Positions 1 through 8,778 of a stretch of DNA of 64,000 nucleotides are shown one piece after another. A program made the translations under genes and the position numbers. The notes under the pieces are model-generated. The model saw only the letters and a program-made list of their open reading frames with translations, ran no database searches and was not told the origin of the DNA. The stretch's first letter is position 1. Each line of letters opens with the position of its first letter. This DNA comes from AC-37 sp036389835. GTDB taxonomy: Bacteria; Actinomycetota; Thermoleophilia; Solirubrobacterales; Thermoleophilaceae. The stretch covers positions 166,305-230,304 of the forward strand of contig DASVWC010000105.1 in the NCBI GenBank assembly GCA_036389835.1, in the 5' to 3' direction.

Positions 1-590
1 AACCTGGCTTCCTCGAGCGCACGCTCCATCAGGCAGCCGATGGACTGGCGAGCGTCAGACAGCACGCGACCGATGGCGCGAGCGCTACGCGCGAACACGC
101 GGCTGACCTGACGGGCCAGCTCAAGCAACACGCCGCCAGCGCTTACTACCGCGCCGTTGACCCGACTCCGCTGGCCGGGGTTCGACCAGGAGCAGCCGGA
201 GCGGCGATCGCGAGCTGCCTTGCAATTGGTGGCGGAGCCACGTACTGCCTCGAGCAGGGCGTCGACCCCATCAGCGGCCTCCAGGCGATCGTTGCTCCGG
301 AGCCAGACACGAAGCGGGCGGACACCGCTAAGGAATCACGCGCGCGCGAGGAGATCCCGCCGCCTACTCAAGCGGCACCACAACCAGAGCCACAGCCGGA
401 GCCGGAGCAGACCCAGCCGCAGCCAGCTGCACAGGAGCAGCCCGAGGCACAGCCGCCTCCACCCGAGCAGGAGTTCGAGCCGCTCAGTTCGAGCGGAGGC
501 ACGAACTCGTCATCGCAGTCGTCCTCGCCGCAGCGGTCGAGCCCGGCGCCTGCGCCTTCCAGCGGGCCAGGGGAGTTCGACGGGCCGTGA
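1..590 (+). CDS. C-terminal part of a probable membrane-anchored sigma-factor-family protein (5' end cut off)
   Basis: The frame beginning at base 3 is open to the left edge and stops at the TGA of 588-590, giving the last 195 residues. A soluble helical part is followed by one hydrophobic segment rich in Ala and Gly (about bases 190-240) and then a long Pro/Gln/Glu tail ending in Ser-rich sequence, as expected for an extracellular linker. From memory, Solirubrobacterales encode ECF-like sigma factors with this kind of tail and a GGGATYC-type membrane segment. The sigma domains themselves lie outside the window, so the assignment rests on the tail alone. The next gene starts 27 bp later and encodes a secreted protein, suggesting a regulator and target pair. 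Confidence 0.55.
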   Translation, partial: PGFLERTLHQAADGLASVRQHATDGASATREHAADLTGQLKQHAASAYYRAVDPTPLAGVRPGAAGAAIASCLAIGGGATYCLEQGVDPISGLQAIVAPEPDTKRADTAKESRAREEIPPPTQAAPQPEPQPEPEQTQPQPAAQEQPEAQPPPPEQEFEPLSSSGGTNSSSQSSSPQRSSPAPAPSSGPGEFDGP

Positions 591-617
591 TGTACGCCGC
601 ACGAAAGGAAGCACGCA

Positions 618-2870
618 ATGGGTAGGAAGCCGATCACCCGCTCCTGCGCCCTCGTTGGGGCGCTCGCTGCTCTCATCCTCACCGTGGCCGTGGGGCCGGC
701 GCATGCGGGTGAGTTCGTCGTAGGCAACTGCCAGGCAGACCCGCTCAGCTTCGGCACGCGGGCGTTCGAGGACTTCGCTACACGCGGCATGAAGATCACC
801 CGCACGTGCAACCCCGAGGGGAGCGGACTAATCGGGCTCGTCACGACGAACGCGGCCGGGAGCGGTCGCGTTGCCCGCGGCGCGCGAGCCGATGCGATCC
901 TCAACGCTCCGCCCGGCACCTACTTCACGAAGTTCCGGTGGGCGGGGACGACGCGCCGGCGCGACTGCAGCTACGCGCTCCAGCTGTTCGCCGACGGGCC
1001 CGGGATCGAGCCCGTCCTGATCCTGAACATGAAGGCGAACGAGGGCTGCCCGCAGGGCGCTACCACGCAGGCCGCGGGATACCGCTCGCGCAGCTATCGC
1101 GTTCCTGGTGCGACCAGGATCGTGCAGAGGGTGAAGTGCATGGGCTCCGGCGGCGAGCGGTCGTGCTCAGCGCGTTCGTCGAACTACATCCGCACGTACA
1201 AGGCATCCGTCCGGATCGTGGACGGGCTGGCGCCGGGCGTTGCCGTCGTGGGCGACACGCCGCTCGGCCGGGGTGAGTGGGTGGGCGGCAATCAGCCACT
1301 CAGCTACGACGCGAGTGACAACGTCGGCGTCCGCGTCGCGCGGGCGGTCGTCGCGGACCAGCCACGCGCGCTGCATCTGCGCACCTGCATCTACGCAGAT
1401 CGCGAGGGGACATTCGCCGACCGGACTCCGTGCCCGAACGGGCCCGGCCAAATGACTATGGACACGCGGGAGCTGGTCGATGGAACGCAAGAGCTGTTCG
1501 TCCAAGCAGAAGACACGGCAGGCAACATCGCCAACTCGGCGGTCGTCGCGGCGCGCATCGACAACACGCCTCCGGCGCGGGTGGACACCAACCTCGAAGG
1601 CGGATCCGGCTGGCGTAACGCGAACGACTTCGCGCTCGGATGGGCGAATCCGCCCGAGGGTGATCGCGCGCCGATCGTGGCGGCGAACTACCAGCTGTGC
1701 CGCAAGGGCAGTGGCGAGTGCACCCGGGCCGAGAGTCTTGGCGCGGACATCACGCGCTTCAACGTCGCGGTGCCGGCGCCAGGCGAGTGGTCGCTTTCGA
1801 TGTGGCGGCGGGATGCCGCCGGCAACCAGGAGGAGGACAACGCCTCGGTTCCGGTGCTGCTGCGCTACGACCCGGAGCCCCCACAGCTCGGCTTCGAGCT
1901 GCCGTCCTCGTCCGACCCAACGCGGCTGTCGGTCCTGGTCACCGATCAGGTCTCCGGACTCGCCGGCGGGGCGATCGAGATCAGCCGAGAGGACTCGGGC
2001 ATCTGGCAGTCGCTTGCGACCGAGAAGGACGGCACCCGGCTGACGGCGCGCGTAGAGGACGCCGGGATGGCGCCCGGCACCTACCTGCTGCGCGCGCGAG
2101 CGTATGACGAGGCTCGCAACGAGAGCTCCACCGACCGCCGGCTGGACGGTCAGCCGATGGTGCTGACGCTGCCGCTTCGGATCGCCTCGACGATGCGCGC
2201 CGGCGTGGAGCGCAAGCGGACGGTCTGGCGGACCATCAAGCGCAACGGAAAGCGTCGCAAGGTCCGCCGCCGAGTCACCGTGTTGAATCGGATCGCACGT
2301 GTCCCGTATGGTCGCCGCGTCCAGATCGCCGGCCGGGTCGCGAACCGCGACGGGGAGGGGATTGCCGGGGCTCAGGTCGAGGTCTTCTCGGTCACGCGCA
2401 CAACTCCGGAGCAGCTCGTCGGCGTGCTGCAGACCGACCAGGAGGGCCGCTATCGCTACACGGCGAAGGGCAGTTCGAGCCGCACGCTTCGGTTCGCGTA
2501 CGCGGGGACGCCGCTGATCCTCCCCACGGAGCGAAAGGTGAAGCTGCGCGTACCGGCCGCGACTTCCATGCGGGTCAACCGCCGCCGCGTGCTGAACGGC
2601 GATGCCGTGACGTTCCGCGGAAAGGTGCGCGGCCTGCCCGTGCCGGCCGACGGCAAGCTCGTCGAGCTTCAGGTCTATTTGTCGGGGCGCTGGCAGACAT
2701 TCCGAACAACGCGTGCCGACCAGGCGGGCGGTTGGGCGATCCGCTATCGGTTCAAGCGCACCCGTGGGGTGCAGCACTTCCGGTTCCGGGCCTCGCTGCC
2801 GCGAGAGGCGGGCTATCCGTTCGAGGCCGGTGGCTCTCGATCCCTGACAGTCCGGGTAAGGGGGCGATGA
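618..2870 (+). CDS. Secreted multidomain Ig-like surface protein
   Basis: A 750-residue protein with a clear signal peptide (residues 1-30, cleavage expected after AHA) and no later membrane segment. The middle carries Ig-like modules with recurring DNTPP-type linkers. The last 200 residues are basic and include a carboxypeptidase-regulatory-like beta fold (around VQIAGRVANRDGEGIAGAQ) and a second beta module. Such proteins are common on the surface of Solirubrobacterales. No catalytic motif is visible. An AAAGGA ribosome site precedes the ATG, and the gene follows the sigma-factor-like gene closely, so it may be the gene that regulator controls. Exact function unknown. Confidence 0.75.
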   Translation: MGRKPITRSCALVGALAALILTVAVGPAHAGEFVVGNCQADPLSFGTRAFEDFATRGMKITRTCNPEGSGLIGLVTTNAAGSGRVARGARADAILNAPPGTYFTKFRWAGTTRRRDCSYALQLFADGPGIEPVLILNMKANEGCPQGATTQAAGYRSRSYRVPGATRIVQRVKCMGSGGERSCSARSSNYIRTYKASVRIVDGLAPGVAVVGDTPLGRGEWVGGNQPLSYDASDNVGVRVARAVVADQPRALHLRTCIYADREGTFADRTPCPNGPGQMTMDTRELVDGTQELFVQAEDTAGNIANSAVVAARIDNTPPARVDTNLEGGSGWRNANDFALGWANPPEGDRAPIVAANYQLCRKGSGECTRAESLGADITRFNVAVPAPGEWSLSMWRRDAAGNQEEDNASVPVLLRYDPEPPQLGFELPSSSDPTRLSVLVTDQVSGLAGGAIEISREDSGIWQSLATEKDGTRLTARVEDAGMAPGTYLLRARAYDEARNESSTDRRLDGQPMVLTLPLRIASTMRAGVERKRTVWRTIKRNGKRRKVRRRVTVLNRIARVPYGRRVQIAGRVANRDGEGIAGAQVEVFSVTRTTPEQLVGVLQTDQEGRYRYTAKGSSSRTLRFAYAGTPLILPTERKVKLRVPAATSMRVNRRRVLNGDAVTFRGKVRGLPVPADGKLVELQVYLSGRWQTFRTTRADQAGGWAIRYRFKRTRGVQHFRFRASLPREAGYPFEAGGSRSLTVRVRGR

Positions 2871-2993
2871 TCCCGCGGTCGCCGCTGCGTCCGGGCGGCG
2901 TGGCCCGCCACGGCGTTCACGCTGCCGGAGCCGCTGCGAAACTCCGCGTGCCCGCTGGTGTCACCCGTGGGCCAACAACGGAAGGGGAACCGC

Positions 2994-3620
2994 GTGCTCC
3001 GCAAGCTCAGCCAGCACCTGACCTACGCCAACGTCATGGCGACGATCGCTGTGTTCGTGGCGCTCGGCGGGTCCTCGTACGCCGCGCTGCGGATCAGCAG
3101 CCGCGACATCGTCGATGACAGCGTCCGTGGCCGAGACGTCCGCGACGGTTCGCTGACCTACCGCGACGTTCGACGCAATTCGCTGGATGGGCGCGCGGTG
3201 AAGGAGTCCCGGCTCGGCCGCGTGCCGCGTGCCAAGAACGCCGACCAGCTCGGCGGCCTGCTTCCCGCCGACTTCAAGCTCAGGTGCGCCTCCGGCACGC
3301 TCCCGGTGGCCGACGTCTGCGTCGAGACGACGGCTCGCCCGGCGGCGCCGTACGGCACCGCGCTGCGCGTCTGCGCGGACACCGAGACGCCGCAGACTCC
3401 CGGCAGACGGCTGCCGACACACGGGGAGCTGACGGCGGCGCTCGCCGGAGCGCCGCTGGCGCCCGGCGGCGAGCTGACATCGAACGTTTATCCGTCGAGC
3501 TCGGACCCCGGTGGGCTCGACGTCCTGTACGTCACGGACTCGACGGGCCGGGTGGGGACCACGCCGAACACGGGGACCGGCGCCAAAGCGTTCCGCTGTG
3601 TTGCTGACCCGCTGAACTAG
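2994..3620 (+). CDS. Secreted LTYANVMATIAVF-type protein
   Basis: A 208-residue protein beginning at GTG 2994, preceded by a GGAAGGGG ribosome site; a longer frame starting at 2958 is possible but has no such site. The N-terminus reads LRKLSQHLTYANVMATIAV followed by a hydrophobic FVALGGSSYA stretch, a hallmark recalled from many Thermoleophilia proteins. The middle contains short repeats of the form DIVDDSVRGRDVRDGSL, which resemble a pentapeptide-like beta helix. The C-terminal half has two Cys pairs and looks like a small extracellular domain. Function is not known for the family. Confidence 0.75.
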   Translation: MLRKLSQHLTYANVMATIAVFVALGGSSYAALRISSRDIVDDSVRGRDVRDGSLTYRDVRRNSLDGRAVKESRLGRVPRAKNADQLGGLLPADFKLRCASGTLPVADVCVETTARPAAPYGTALRVCADTETPQTPGRRLPTHGELTAALAGAPLAPGGELTSNVYPSSSDPGGLDVLYVTDSTGRVGTTPNTGTGAKAFRCVADPLN

Positions 3621-3690
3621 GTCGGTGGAGGATGGGCCTGATGCCGCCGGCCGTGGGCCGGGAGCGTCACTGGGGAAAGTTCCGAGCTGT

Positions 3691-6642
3691 TCAACGCCGC
3701 GACTTCCGCGGCCTGCGACGCTCACGAGCTGCCTGTTGGCGCGCCTTGTGCAGCGCCGCTGTGCTCGCGTCGTTCGCCACGAGGCCGTTGATCCGTTTCG
3801 CCCAAACGGCGCCTAGTTCGGTGCCGTAAGCCGGAGTAACCGGGCCAAGCTTGAAGACGGTGAGCGCCGCGATCCCTCCACCCCCACGAGTCAATCCATG
3901 CATGCGGGCCGAGAGCGACGCCTTGACCTGTGGGCTGATGCGCGAGAAGGAACCTCGATAAACATACTGCCGTTCAGGTCGCGCCCCTGGGCGGTAGCCG
4001 TAGTCCCTCGACCATCCCGGAGCGCCATCGTGCTTATAGGTGAAGCCAGCATGCGTGGTGCCCCACGCCCGCACCACCGTCCCTAGCGACCGCCATCCGG
4101 TGAGCCACTCGAGTCGCCGGACGGACTGGCTGACGACGCCTGCGTACATCCGATCCTGCGGCTCTGCATAGTCGCCGAATCCGTATGTCACCCCCTCGTT
4201 CGGTACCCCTTCGCGGATATCGAGCGGTAAGACGAGGCGAAGTTCGTCGTCGGGCCACGGATGTCTGTCTTGCTCGGCCGTGAACCGATCTTGCCAGGCT
4301 GGCATCTCACGCCAGTCCTCATCCCAGAGCACGTAAAGGCGCGAAGCGCCGGTAGTGCTAACCACCTGAGGAATGAATGGGAGCCAGCCGCCCGATCCTA
4401 CAGCGAACGCACGTGCCCAGCCCTCCAGCAAGGGGTACTCCTGGAGGGGGTTTTCAGTCGACCAGTGACAGAGATCCTCGCTGATCGAAGCCAAGATCTC
4501 GTACTCGAAGGGAAGGGAATCTCCGAGGACCTCGGAGCGGGTGAGGTCGAAGTTGAGTTTGTGCCGGCTATCGGCGATCGCCACCGCTGGCTCTTGGACG
4601 AGTGCCTTGAGCCGATCGTCGGTCCAGAACCAGTAGCCCCCGAGCTGAAAACCGTTGTGGACGATCGACGACCCAGCGGCGCTGAAACCGGACGGTCTGC
4701 GCCAGACGATGCCGTCGAAGTCGGGCACTCGAACCGCCGTCCAATCGTCTGGGAGCTCACCGAGTGGCGACGGGACGTCCGCAGGGAAGTCGAAATCGAA
4801 CATGTGGCTGATCCGGAGTCCCCGAAGCTCCTCGATCGCCTCATCGATGCCCGAGGAGTTCAGTCGCAGGACCGCTTTCGGTGTCGATCCCCGGTAGTAC
4901 TCCACGAAGTGACGAACGAAATGCAGGAGGACGCCCCCCCACGACCGGTCGGCCACTGAGTGTGCATCATCCAGTCGGGCTCTCTCGAAGGGGATCTCGA
5001 CTGTTGTGCCTACGGGGCCATCGCACCAGCGGAGTTCGACAATCTCCGCGTTGTTCGCGACGACGAATTCCACCGCCTTCGCGCTGTCGGCGTGCTTCGT
5101 TCGGACGGAGATCTTGTCGCCGAGCAAAAACGCGGCGAACACCCCTATCCCAAACCGCCCAGCTTTCAGCCAAGCGAAGGCCTGCGACGGCGCTACGGTC
5201 TCGAAGTCCTCAGGATTGGGACCAAGGGACGCACCTGCGGCCAAGTAGTACGTACTTACGGTCTCGGGGGTCATTCCAATCCCGTGATCGGTGACACGAA
5301 GGACCGCCCGCTCGTCGGGAAGCTCCTCCAGCTCGACGATCACATCAGGCTCAGGACCTTGAGCCGTTGTCCCTCTGTGCCGGTGGAGCTCCCGAACCGC
5401 ATCGACGGCGTTCTGGACTAGCTCGCGCACCGCAATAGACGGCCGATCGCCGTAGAGTGGTCTGACCACGAGCCGGAAGAGGTCCGGATCGGTACGCAAC
5501 CTGGCCTCGAGTGGTGCGAAGGGCAGTCGTTCGGTGACCGCCCGTTCACTAAGGTTGGCAACGATTCGTCGACGAGCGAGTGTCAGCACTCGGAACCGCT
5601 CGTCGGAATACGTTTCGCTCAGGATGGCCGACGTGACGTCCATCTCGAACTGGACAGCCCGAAGAAGTTCGAGTACTTGGAGATAGGTCCGAAGAGTCAG
5701 GTCCTCTCCTGCCGTCACGTAAACGGCGGCTGGATCCTTCCCGTCCCAGCCGACTCGCGCGACGGCCGCATGCTTATTCCACTCGTCCAAGCTCGTCTGA
5801 CTCAACGGGGCCTTGAGGTGCAATAGGACGGGAGGCGCGCGACCTGCGTCGATCTGCAGATAGTCGGCGACTCGAAGCAGGGACATCGCGAACGGGACGA
5901 GCACACCCCATGGGCGAAAATTGCCGCGGTGCACGTGCTCGCAGTAGTCGACGATGGTCCGTAGATCCTCGCTGTGAGAGCGAGCAATTAACCCGGCCGC
6001 ATCGGCAAGGTCGGGCATCAGCTTGAAGAGGTTTGGAAACGCGCTATGCGCCAGTCCAGGCCAGCCATGCAGGGCGATCTCATGCGCCGCGCGCGCGTGG
6101 TGGCGACGGATGAACTCGCCGACGAAAAGTCGGTCTGCCAGAGTCCAATTCAGGGGGTCCGGGTGTGACTCGTACACTGCGGCAGGAACGCCGCGGTTGT
6201 CTGGTCCGAGGATGGCCTCGATACTTCCCGATCCCATGCGGCGGCACTCAGCCTGGAACGCCAGCCAGAGTTCCGGCCACGGGCGATCTTCGGCGCGACC
6301 AGGCCTTGGTTCGGCGAACCAGGGCCGTGGCGTTGGCCCCGAAGTCACGAGCGCTACGAAGTGCGGCTCGCGCAGATGCATCGCGATGTCGTGGAGCGCG
6401 GTTGCGCAGATTATGGCCGCCGCGTCGCTCGGTTCGAGCACAGCCCAGGCTTCGCATGGGGTAAGCCGCACGGCCGTCTCGAGCACATGTTCGACGTGGT
6501 GTACCCCGTGGTCCGTGTACGCGGGGAAGAACGGGGTCTTGTTGTCTTCCAGCGTCTCCGCGATGGCACTCACGAAGGCGAGGGTCGGCGCTTCAACCGG
6601 CGAGCCCGCCAGAAGCTCTCTGTACCGGTCGGGAATACGCAA
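3691..6642 (-). CDS. HD-domain protein fused to an Hsp90/GHKL-type ATPase
   Basis: A 983-residue cytoplasmic protein with two recognisable parts. Residues about 20-265 form an HD-type metal-dependent phosphohydrolase fold: TDHGVHHVEH at 43-52, the HD pair at 84-85 (ALHDIAMH), a second RRHHAR at 179-184 and the distal Asp in LLRVADYL at about 260. Residues about 385-600 carry the GHKL ATPase boxes: ELVQNAVDA (Asn411), TDHGIGM at 451-457 and GRFGIGVF at 496-503. The C-terminal 380 residues are unassigned. HD plus Hsp90-like fusions are reported in predicted defence and conflict systems. The gene stands alone as minus-strand cargo with less GC-biased codons than its neighbours. The substrate is unknown. 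Confidence 0.8.
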   Translation of the reverse strand: MRIPDRYRELLAGSPVEAPTLAFVSAIAETLEDNKTPFFPAYTDHGVHHVEHVLETAVRLTPCEAWAVLEPSDAAAIICATALHDIAMHLREPHFVALVTSGPTPRPWFAEPRPGRAEDRPWPELWLAFQAECRRMGSGSIEAILGPDNRGVPAAVYESHPDPLNWTLADRLFVGEFIRRHHARAAHEIALHGWPGLAHSAFPNLFKLMPDLADAAGLIARSHSEDLRTIVDYCEHVHRGNFRPWGVLVPFAMSLLRVADYLQIDAGRAPPVLLHLKAPLSQTSLDEWNKHAAVARVGWDGKDPAAVYVTAGEDLTLRTYLQVLELLRAVQFEMDVTSAILSETYSDERFRVLTLARRRIVANLSERAVTERLPFAPLEARLRTDPDLFRLVVRPLYGDRPSIAVRELVQNAVDAVRELHRHRGTTAQGPEPDVIVELEELPDERAVLRVTDHGIGMTPETVSTYYLAAGASLGPNPEDFETVAPSQAFAWLKAGRFGIGVFAAFLLGDKISVRTKHADSAKAVEFVVANNAEIVELRWCDGPVGTTVEIPFERARLDDAHSVADRSWGGVLLHFVRHFVEYYRGSTPKAVLRLNSSGIDEAIEELRGLRISHMFDFDFPADVPSPLGELPDDWTAVRVPDFDGIVWRRPSGFSAAGSSIVHNGFQLGGYWFWTDDRLKALVQEPAVAIADSRHKLNFDLTRSEVLGDSLPFEYEILASISEDLCHWSTENPLQEYPLLEGWARAFAVGSGGWLPFIPQVVSTTGASRLYVLWDEDWREMPAWQDRFTAEQDRHPWPDDELRLVLPLDIREGVPNEGVTYGFGDYAEPQDRMYAGVVSQSVRRLEWLTGWRSLGTVVRAWGTTHAGFTYKHDGAPGWSRDYGYRPGARPERQYVYRGSFSRISPQVKASLSARMHGLTRGGGGIAALTVFKLGPVTPAYGTELGAVWAKRINGLVANDASTAALHKARQQAARERRRPRKSRR

Positions 6643-6869
6643 GCGACTGTGATCCTACATCCTGTTCGAAGGCGTCTCGGATCTCCGTAGGCGCATTAGC
6701 CAGCCAACCATTGGAGCTCGTCGACTCGCTAGGTTGCCGCCTGGATCACGGGCGTGCGGGCTGTCCTCCTACTACGGTCTCTGGGGAATTCGGAAGCAGA
6801 GTCTGCCGCCACTGGCGCAACACGCGCATGCTCTCGACCTACATCCGGGAAGCCCGCTGCGTGCCGCCG
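6643..6869. other. Intergenic stretch without a supported gene
   Basis: This stretch lies upstream of the HD-ATPase gene, which starts at 6642 on the minus strand. Short frames occur on both strands but have no ribosome site, recognisable motif or convincing codon bias. I see no clear repeat or hairpin. It may hold the HD-ATPase promoter. Confidence 0.4.
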
Positions 6870-7094
6870 CTACGCGCGCCGCTGATGAAGCGGTCGCTCG
6901 GGTGCCTGGGGATCCCAATCGTCGGCCACGGCTGACGCTGGCCCCGGCGGAAGCGCCGGCCAGGGCGGAGGCGCAGGAATGTACTGCTCACCGGGCACTG
7001 GCTGATGCGCGTATGTGGCCCGCATCGCGCGGCCGCGCATGTGTCGATCGACCGCATCGGCCGTCAGCATGGCTCCAAGCACTCGGAAGAACAT
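6870..7094 (-). CDS. Small Pro-rich hypothetical protein
   Basis: A 74-residue frame with an Arg- and His-containing N-terminal half and a Pro/Ala/Trp-rich second half (YIPAPPPWPALPPGP) ending in HQRRA. Codon third positions are mostly G or C, which favours real coding. It lies 49 bp downstream of the small SSB-like gene on the same strand, so the two could be one transcript. No ribosome site stronger than GAGCGGCG is visible and no family is recognised. It may not be a gene. Confidence 0.4.
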   Translation of the reverse strand: MFFRVLGAMLTADAVDRHMRGRAMRATYAHQPVPGEQYIPAPPPWPALPPGPASAVADDWDPQAPERPLHQRRA

Positions 7095-7143
7095 CGCCGC
7101 TCGTTATCCCGCAGTACCCGGACAGAACATGCGTGACCGGCTC

Positions 7144-7431
7144 CTAGAGGAGATCGAGCTGGTCGATCAGAATGCCAACGCCGTCGTCAGGGGGATCCGA
7201 GTCCAGCCGCCCCGAGAGGCCGACGCTACTGCCCTCGCTCAGTCGCTCGGCGAAGTCCTGCGCCCTGAGGCCGAAGGTGCTCGCCTCGACGTAGACGACG
7301 CCGGGCTCCCTGATGCCGCCACCGGAGTAGCGCGGCACGGCCAGCTTCATCCGGCACTCCGGGACACCTCCGCGAGTCTCTCTGAGCTCCGGTTCGCCGA
7401 CGAGGTGGGCGATGACACTGACGGTGTTCAC
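7144..7431 (-). CDS. Small diverged single-stranded-DNA-binding (SSB-like) protein
   Basis: The chosen GTG start at 7431 gives 95 residues beginning MNTVSVIAHLVGEPELRET; the longer upstream frame crosses the intergenic region and looks non-coding. The pattern (start of an OB fold, a GGVPECRMKLAVPR strand, VYVEASTFGLRAQDFAERL and then VGLSGRLDSD) is that of bacterial SSB, but the acidic C-terminal tail is missing and the protein stops after the OB fold. It would bind single-stranded DNA during transfer without recruiting partners through the tail. It is divergent from an HTH regulator, with a palindrome between them. A full-length ssb lies at 23051. Confidence 0.75.
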   Translation of the reverse strand: MNTVSVIAHLVGEPELRETRGGVPECRMKLAVPRYSGGGIREPGVVYVEASTFGLRAQDFAERLSEGSSVGLSGRLDSDPPDDGVGILIDQLDLL

Positions 7432-7466
7432 GGCAGCACCGTACCCTACTACACTGTGGCACAGTT
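7427..7466. promoter_or_regulatory. Divergent control region with a palindromic operator candidate
   Basis: Between the SSB-like gene (minus) and the HTH gene (plus) lies a perfect inverted repeat, ACTGTG-G-CACAGT, at 7453-7465. A plus-strand TACACT (7450-7455) with TTCACG 17 bp upstream is a possible promoter, and on the minus strand TAGGGT sits upstream of the GTG. A repressor bound to the palindrome could cover both. The HTH protein next door is the natural candidate for autoregulation. Confidence 0.5.
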
Positions 7467-7510
7467 CTCTAGGTGGTAGGGGTGGCTCCGGGCGGCGAAG
7501 ATGCGCCCCC

Positions 7511-7717
7511 TTGGCACGCGCGACCTTCGGGACCAACCTCCGCCGCGCCCGCCAGGTGACCGGCCTCTCGCAGGAGGCGTTGGCCGACGCCGCCGACCTG
7601 CATCGCAACACGATCCCGGCGCTTGAGAACGATCAGGCCGAACCGCGGCTCGGCACGATCCTCAAGCTTGCGCGCGCGCTCGGCGTTGAGCCGAGCGAGC
7701 TTCTCAAGGGCCTGTAG
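7511..7717 (+). CDS. Xre-family helix-turn-helix regulator
   Basis: A 68-residue protein that is essentially one HTH domain: FGTNLRRARQVTGLSQEALA, then DLHRNTIPALEND as the recognition helix and RLGTILKLARALGVEPSELL to close. The TTG at 7511 is chosen because it gives the normal length of the family; an ATG at 7412 would add 33 unlikely residues. A GAAG at 7497 may serve as ribosome site. It is divergent from the SSB-like gene and immediately precedes the transfer operon, so it is a plausible regulator of element genes. Confidence 0.75.
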   Translation: MARATFGTNLRRARQVTGLSQEALADAADLHRNTIPALENDQAEPRLGTILKLARALGVEPSELLKGL

Positions 7718-7724
7718 CGAAGCG

Positions 7725-7770
7725 GGCCCCGCGTAAAGGGGCCACTTTGGCAGCTCGTTCCTCCTTAGGG
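7725..7770 (+). promoter_or_regulatory. Leader box, copy 1 (hairpin, GGGGCCA, 16 bp, CTCCTTA)
   Basis: A GGCCCC/GGGGCC hairpin (7725-7743, 7-nt loop) could terminate the HTH gene. It overlaps GGGGCCA (7738-7744), which is followed after exactly 16 bp by CTCCTTAGGG (7761-7770), 18 bp before the start of the first transfer-operon gene. The same arrangement recurs at 22677-22709 and 34556-34588. The CTC of the box can pair with the GAG of the ribosome site before the ATG. It may be a promoter read by an element-encoded sigma factor or an RNA control element. Confidence 0.5.
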
Positions 7771-7778
7771 ACAGAGCG

Positions 7779-8411
7779 ATGCCCCACCCCCCTGAGAGCC
7801 CACCTTCCGTCGAGTTTGCGCCGGGTCGAAACACCGTCTTCGGCGTCCTCGATTCCTGCACCGAGCCCGCTCAGTCCACGGGCGCCACGCTCGGCGTTGG
7901 CCGGCTCTTCGCCGTTGCCGGGGCCGCGGTGCCCGAGGCGCTTCCGCAGCTGCCTCTCCCGCCTCTCCGTTCGCGGCGGGGGCGCCCCTGGTCGCTGGCC
8001 GGACTCGCGCGCGCCATCTGGCGGCGACCTCGGGTTCGTTTCGTTCACACCGGGTTGCTCGCCGCAGTCGGTCTCGTCGCGCTCATAGCCACCATCGATC
8101 CGTCCCGTGAAGCCGCGTCAACTGCGTCGCGCGACACGGGGAGGACACACGCGGACGCCGTCAAGCGAGCGCGGTCCCCGCAGAGCCGCCGCGCGAGGAA
8201 TCCTCGTGAGCCACGGCGCCGCGACCGTCGCGAGCGGCTCGACGCGCGCAACGTTTCGCCTCGATCGCGCGCGCCGCGCGTGCCAGCGGTTCGCTCGCCT
8301 CGTCCTGCGCGCCGATCGAGCATGCGCGCTTCAAGTCCCCCTCCCCAGGCCCCGCGGGCGCCGGCGCTTCCGGCGCCGGTGCCCGCTGGGGCTCCGCCCG
8401 AGTTCCCCTGA
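7779..8411 (+). CDS. Single-span membrane protein at the head of the transfer operon
   Basis: A 210-residue protein with an Arg/Pro-rich N-terminal part, one hydrophobic segment (HTGLLAAVGLVALIATI, about residues 89-105) and a strongly basic, Pro-rich C-terminal half of low complexity. The ATG follows a GAG-containing site after the leader box. It is the first gene of the conjugation operon and 19 bp precede the VirB2-like gene. No family is recognised. It may be a structural or anchoring component of the transfer apparatus. Confidence 0.55.
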   Translation: MPHPPESPPSVEFAPGRNTVFGVLDSCTEPAQSTGATLGVGRLFAVAGAAVPEALPQLPLPPLRSRRGRPWSLAGLARAIWRRPRVRFVHTGLLAAVGLVALIATIDPSREAASTASRDTGRTHADAVKRARSPQSRRARNPREPRRRDRRERLDARNVSPRSRAPRVPAVRSPRPARRSSMRASSPPPQAPRAPALPAPVPAGAPPEFP

Positions 8412-8430
8412 TCCCAAGCAGGAGATAGCG

Positions 8431-8778
8431 ATGACGCTGCGCCTCAGATCCCGTCCCGCCAGCCACGTGCGGTGGCTCGGAGCGGCCGTGCTCGCGACGG
8501 TGCTTCTCGCTGCCCTTCTGGCACCCGAGGCCGCTGACGCCGCGCTTCGGAGCGCGGCTGGGGGTGGCGGTGGCAACGGCGGCGGCTTCGGCCGCTTCGT
8601 GACGTTCATCAACCGGCTCGCCGACTTCATGATCCCGATCGGCGGCGCGTTCTCGGTACTCGGGCTGATCTGGGGCGGCATGCTGTTCCAGGCCGGCGAC
8701 GCACGAGCGGGACGCGTGCTCGGAATGACGGCGCTCGGGGTCGGCGTCGTGCTGTTGTCGAAGCCGATCGCGGCGTAG
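8431..8778 (+). CDS. VirB2-like small membrane protein of the type IV secretion system
   Basis: The ATG at 8431 has a good AGGAG site 6 bp upstream and gives 115 residues. The protein has a signal-like hydrophobic N-terminus, a Gly-rich stretch, then two closely spaced membrane segments (MIPIGGAFSVLGLIWGGML and VLGMTALGVGVVLLSKPIA). This layout is typical of VirB2/TrbC pilin-like subunits that precede VirB6 in transfer operons. The stop codon overlaps the next start (TAGTG). In actinobacteria such subunits probably form part of the channel rather than a long pilus. Confidence 0.6.
   Translation: MTLRLRSRPASHVRWLGAAVLATVLLAALLAPEAADAALRSAAGGGGGNGGGFGRFVTFINRLADFMIPIGGAFSVLGLIWGGMLFQAGDARAGRVLGMTALGVGVVLLSKPIAA

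Noticed and set aside
4261..4959. Long plus-strand frame inside the HD-ATPase gene
   Set aside because: It is the complement of a clearly coding gene with recognisable ATPase motifs and has no motif of its own.
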